From the IMG/VR virus record IMGVR_UViG_3300023180_000146, positions 1 to 39,314 of that record: a stretch of DNA of 39,314 bases. One strand, given 5' to 3'. The DNA is from a virus. Under the pieces are notes generated by a model. That model saw nothing but the letters and a program-made list of their open reading frames with translations. It was not told where the DNA came from and made no database searches. Made by a program: the position numbers and the translations under genes. Shown here one piece after another: positions 38,128 through 39,314 of this stretch (within the stretch, counting starts at the first letter, position 1; the number at the start of each line of letters is the position of its first letter).

Positions 38128-38583
38128 TTATTTAATTTCAATCTTCTTAGGTAGTTTCTCTTCAGGAATGATACGTTCAAGTTCAACTCTCAACATACCA
38201 TCTTTTAGTTCTGCGCTGTTGACAACAACCTCATCTGCAAGAGTAAACTTTCTAGTAAACGAGCGATTAGAAATACCTTTCCAAATCGACAGCGTATCTT
38301 TAGCATCTTCTTGTTTTTTAGATTTGATTGTTAGACAACCTTCTGCAAAATCAATTTCAATATCATCTTTACTGTAACCAGCAAGTGCCATCTCAATGGT
38401 ATATTTGTAACCATCTTCAGCATCTTTGACAATATTGTAAGGCGGGAATCCTGAGGATTCTGCCTGATGTGTCGCATAGTCCCACAACCTATTAAAGGTG
38501 TGGTCGAATCCAACAGCATATGGGGTTAAAAGATTTTGGTCAAACGACTGTAGCGCCGACCTTAGTGTCGTTAAATTAGTCAT
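38128..38583 (-). CDS. hsp20: Small heat-shock protein, Hsp20/IbpA family
   Basis: A 151-residue chaperone. The alpha-crystallin domain spans about residues 45-145, with PPYNIVKDAEDGYKYTIEMALAGYSKDDIEIDF at the start and the typical DGMLRVELER (GxL) motif at the end. Phage Hsp20 is common in marine T4-like phages and is thought to protect or assist folding of virion proteins. It is in the replication block, between regA and gp43. AGGAG precedes the ATG; a 6-bp hairpin (38622-38644) lies in the upstream leader. Confidence 0.95.
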   Translation of the reverse strand: MTNLTTLRSALQSFDQNLLTPYAVGFDHTFNRLWDYATHQAESSGFPPYNIVKDAEDGYKYTIEMALAGYSKDDIEIDFAEGCLTIKSKKQEDAKDTLSIWKGISNRSFTRKFTLADEVVVNSAELKDGMLRVELERIIPEEKLPKKIEIK

Positions 38584-38683
38584 GTTTTTATCTCCTATTA
38601 AGCAAGACTTTATTTTTTATAGAAGACCCAACTGAGGCGTCTTCACATTATATATAGTCATCAATTTCATAATATCAAGTACT

Positions 38684-38788
38684 TTACATGCACAAATCTT
38701 CATATTTGCCAGAGTGTAGTCTATGTTGAGACATATCACCGACAATAGAAGGTCTATACCAGAAAACTTTTCTAAACCAACTAAGCAT
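38684..38788 (-). CDS. Possible 34-residue peptide after regA
   Basis: A short frame starting MLSWFRKVFWYRPSIVGDMSQ, whose ATG overlaps the regA stop. The composition (Trp, Arg, Tyr) is peptide-like rather than random. Support is the overlap with regA, typical of this genome, and sense composition; the ribosome binding site is poor. A second frame of 28 residues (38617-38703) overlaps its end. If both are real, the regA-hsp20 gap is almost fully coding. Confidence 0.35.
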   Translation of the reverse strand: MLSWFRKVFWYRPSIVGDMSQHRLHSGKYEDLCM

Positions 38789-39188
38789 CTATTTTTTTCT
38801 TTCCTATGTTGTATTTAGTTTCAAGTATCCATTCATTCTTTTCTTTGAATGCAATTACTTTAATTTGAGATAAGGGTGCTTGGTCAGCAATCTTATCTTC
38901 AGCGACTACAGAAATTAATCCCCAATCTTTCAAAAGTTTTACAATGGTATTTCTACGCTCTTGGTCTTCTTGTGAAAAATTTGTTTGCTTGCCATCTAAA
39001 CCGAACAACTCTTTAAAGTGTACGATAAAGTATCTACCTTGCTTATGCAAGATATGACAAGACTGATATAATTTCTTGTCTTTCTTTGACGCAATTCCCA
39101 TGCGAGAAAGTGTCTCTCTAATTTTTAGAAAATCATCAGGTTGAGACAGCGTAACCTCAACCATATTTTCAACTGTCCAATCATTCAT
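38781..39188 (-). CDS. regA: RegA translational repressor
   Basis: A 135-residue homologue of T4 RegA (122 residues). LSQPDDFLKIRETLSRMGIASKKDKKLYQSCHILHKQGRYFIVHFKELFGLDG and the C-terminal KVIAFKEKNEWILETKYNIGKK closely match T4 RegA. It binds near the start codons of early mRNAs and represses their translation. It extends about 10 residues beyond T4 at the N-terminus and has a basic tail. The gene order gp62-regA is as in T4. GGTGGAG precedes the ATG, which overlaps the gp62 stop (ATGA). Confidence 0.95.
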   Translation of the reverse strand: MNDWTVENMVEVTLSQPDDFLKIRETLSRMGIASKKDKKLYQSCHILHKQGRYFIVHFKELFGLDGKQTNFSQEDQERRNTIVKLLKDWGLISVVAEDKIADQAPLSQIKVIAFKEKNEWILETKYNIGKKKIDA

Positions 39189-39314
39189 TTTACTCCACCT
39201 TTATTGTCTATCTTCTTTTTAATAGTATCAATTTGTTGATTGGAAAGGACTGACAAAGCGGCAATTGCTTTAGGGTAGGAGTAATTGTAGTATGCTCGTA
39301 CATAATCTAACTCT
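39185..39314 (-). CDS. 62: Clamp-loader small subunit gp62, C-terminal fragment
   Basis: The last 42 residues of a gene cut by the window's right edge (ELDYVRAYYNYSYPKAIAALS...KKKIDNKGGVK). Identification rests on position directly before regA, as in T4 (44-62-regA-43), and on a YYxYSxxKAxxxLxxLSxxQIxxIKK pattern similar to what I recall from marine phage gp62. The stop overlaps the regA ATG by 4 bases. The gp44-gp62 complex loads the sliding clamp. Confidence 0.7.
   Translation of the reverse strand, partial: ELDYVRAYYNYSYPKAIAALSVLSNQQIDTIKKKIDNKGGVK

Noticed and set aside
1-39314. CRISPR arrays, insertion sequences, transposases, inteins or self-splicing introns
   Set aside because: No regularly spaced repeats with unique spacers, no transposase-like frames, and the long genes (nrdA, gp43, gp41, uvsX) are uninterrupted.

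Overview
The window is part of a T4-like tailed phage (myovirus) genome. Every gene I can support lies on the minus strand, so transcription runs from right to left. The evidence is a near-canonical T4 replication block (gp62, RegA, gp43 DNA polymerase, UvsX, gp41 helicase, gp61 primase, T4-type RNase H), T4-style late promoters (TATAAATA), and many small proteins I associate with marine T4-like phages of cyanobacteria and SAR11-type bacteria. A spanin pair points to a Gram-negative host. The DNA is AT-rich, no photosynthesis genes are present here, and the exact host cannot be read from the sequence.

Layout in transcription order (right to left). 39314-31272: replication and recombination (gp62 tail, regA, hsp20, gp43, uvsX, gp41, small partners, a SprT-like protease). 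31272-24570: a block of large, poorly understood proteins, namely a 400-residue unknown, a ligase-like nucleotidyltransferase with a KxDG motif, a 952-residue fusion headed by an NMNAT-like cytidylyltransferase domain, a cupin-like protein and small conserved phage proteins. 24569-20311: a HAD phosphatase and virion-type proteins behind a late promoter. 20309-18450: a lysis-type cassette (overlapping i-/o-spanins, DUF1353, two membrane proteins) with no visible endolysin. 18412-11405: primase, two 2OG-Fe(II) oxygenase-fold proteins, class Ia ribonucleotide reductase, a zinc-ribbon protein, MazG, a glycine-zipper protein and a RuvC-like resolvase. 11408-5384: a membrane protein, a run of small early-type genes, an OB-fold-like protein, glutaredoxin and RNase H. 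5384-1811: carbamoyltransferase flanked by two 2OG oxygenases. 1811-484: tightly packed small unknown genes. 483-1: a largely non-coding control region and the start of one more gene.

The genes form a coherent programme. RNR, glutaredoxin and MazG handle nucleotides; gp43, gp62, gp41, gp61, UvsX, RNase H and the RuvC-like protein replicate, recombine and resolve DNA; the spanins and membrane proteins serve lysis. Nine minus-strand promoters have an exact TTGACA and a 17-bp spacer and a tenth is close. They sit in almost every real gap, so early and middle transcription probably uses the host sigma-70 RNA polymerase. Four TATAAATA boxes would serve late transcription.

The most unusual signals are at the edges of genes. 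The leader at 131-212 can fold into a hairpin with two copies of the same asymmetric internal loop arranged pseudo-symmetrically around a central helix. Six TGTGAA boxes near 412-510 are spaced close to whole helical turns. A 28-bp palindrome covers the -10 of the DNA polymerase promoter. Two promoters would give nearly leaderless mRNAs. One perfect promoter has its -35 inside a terminator hairpin.
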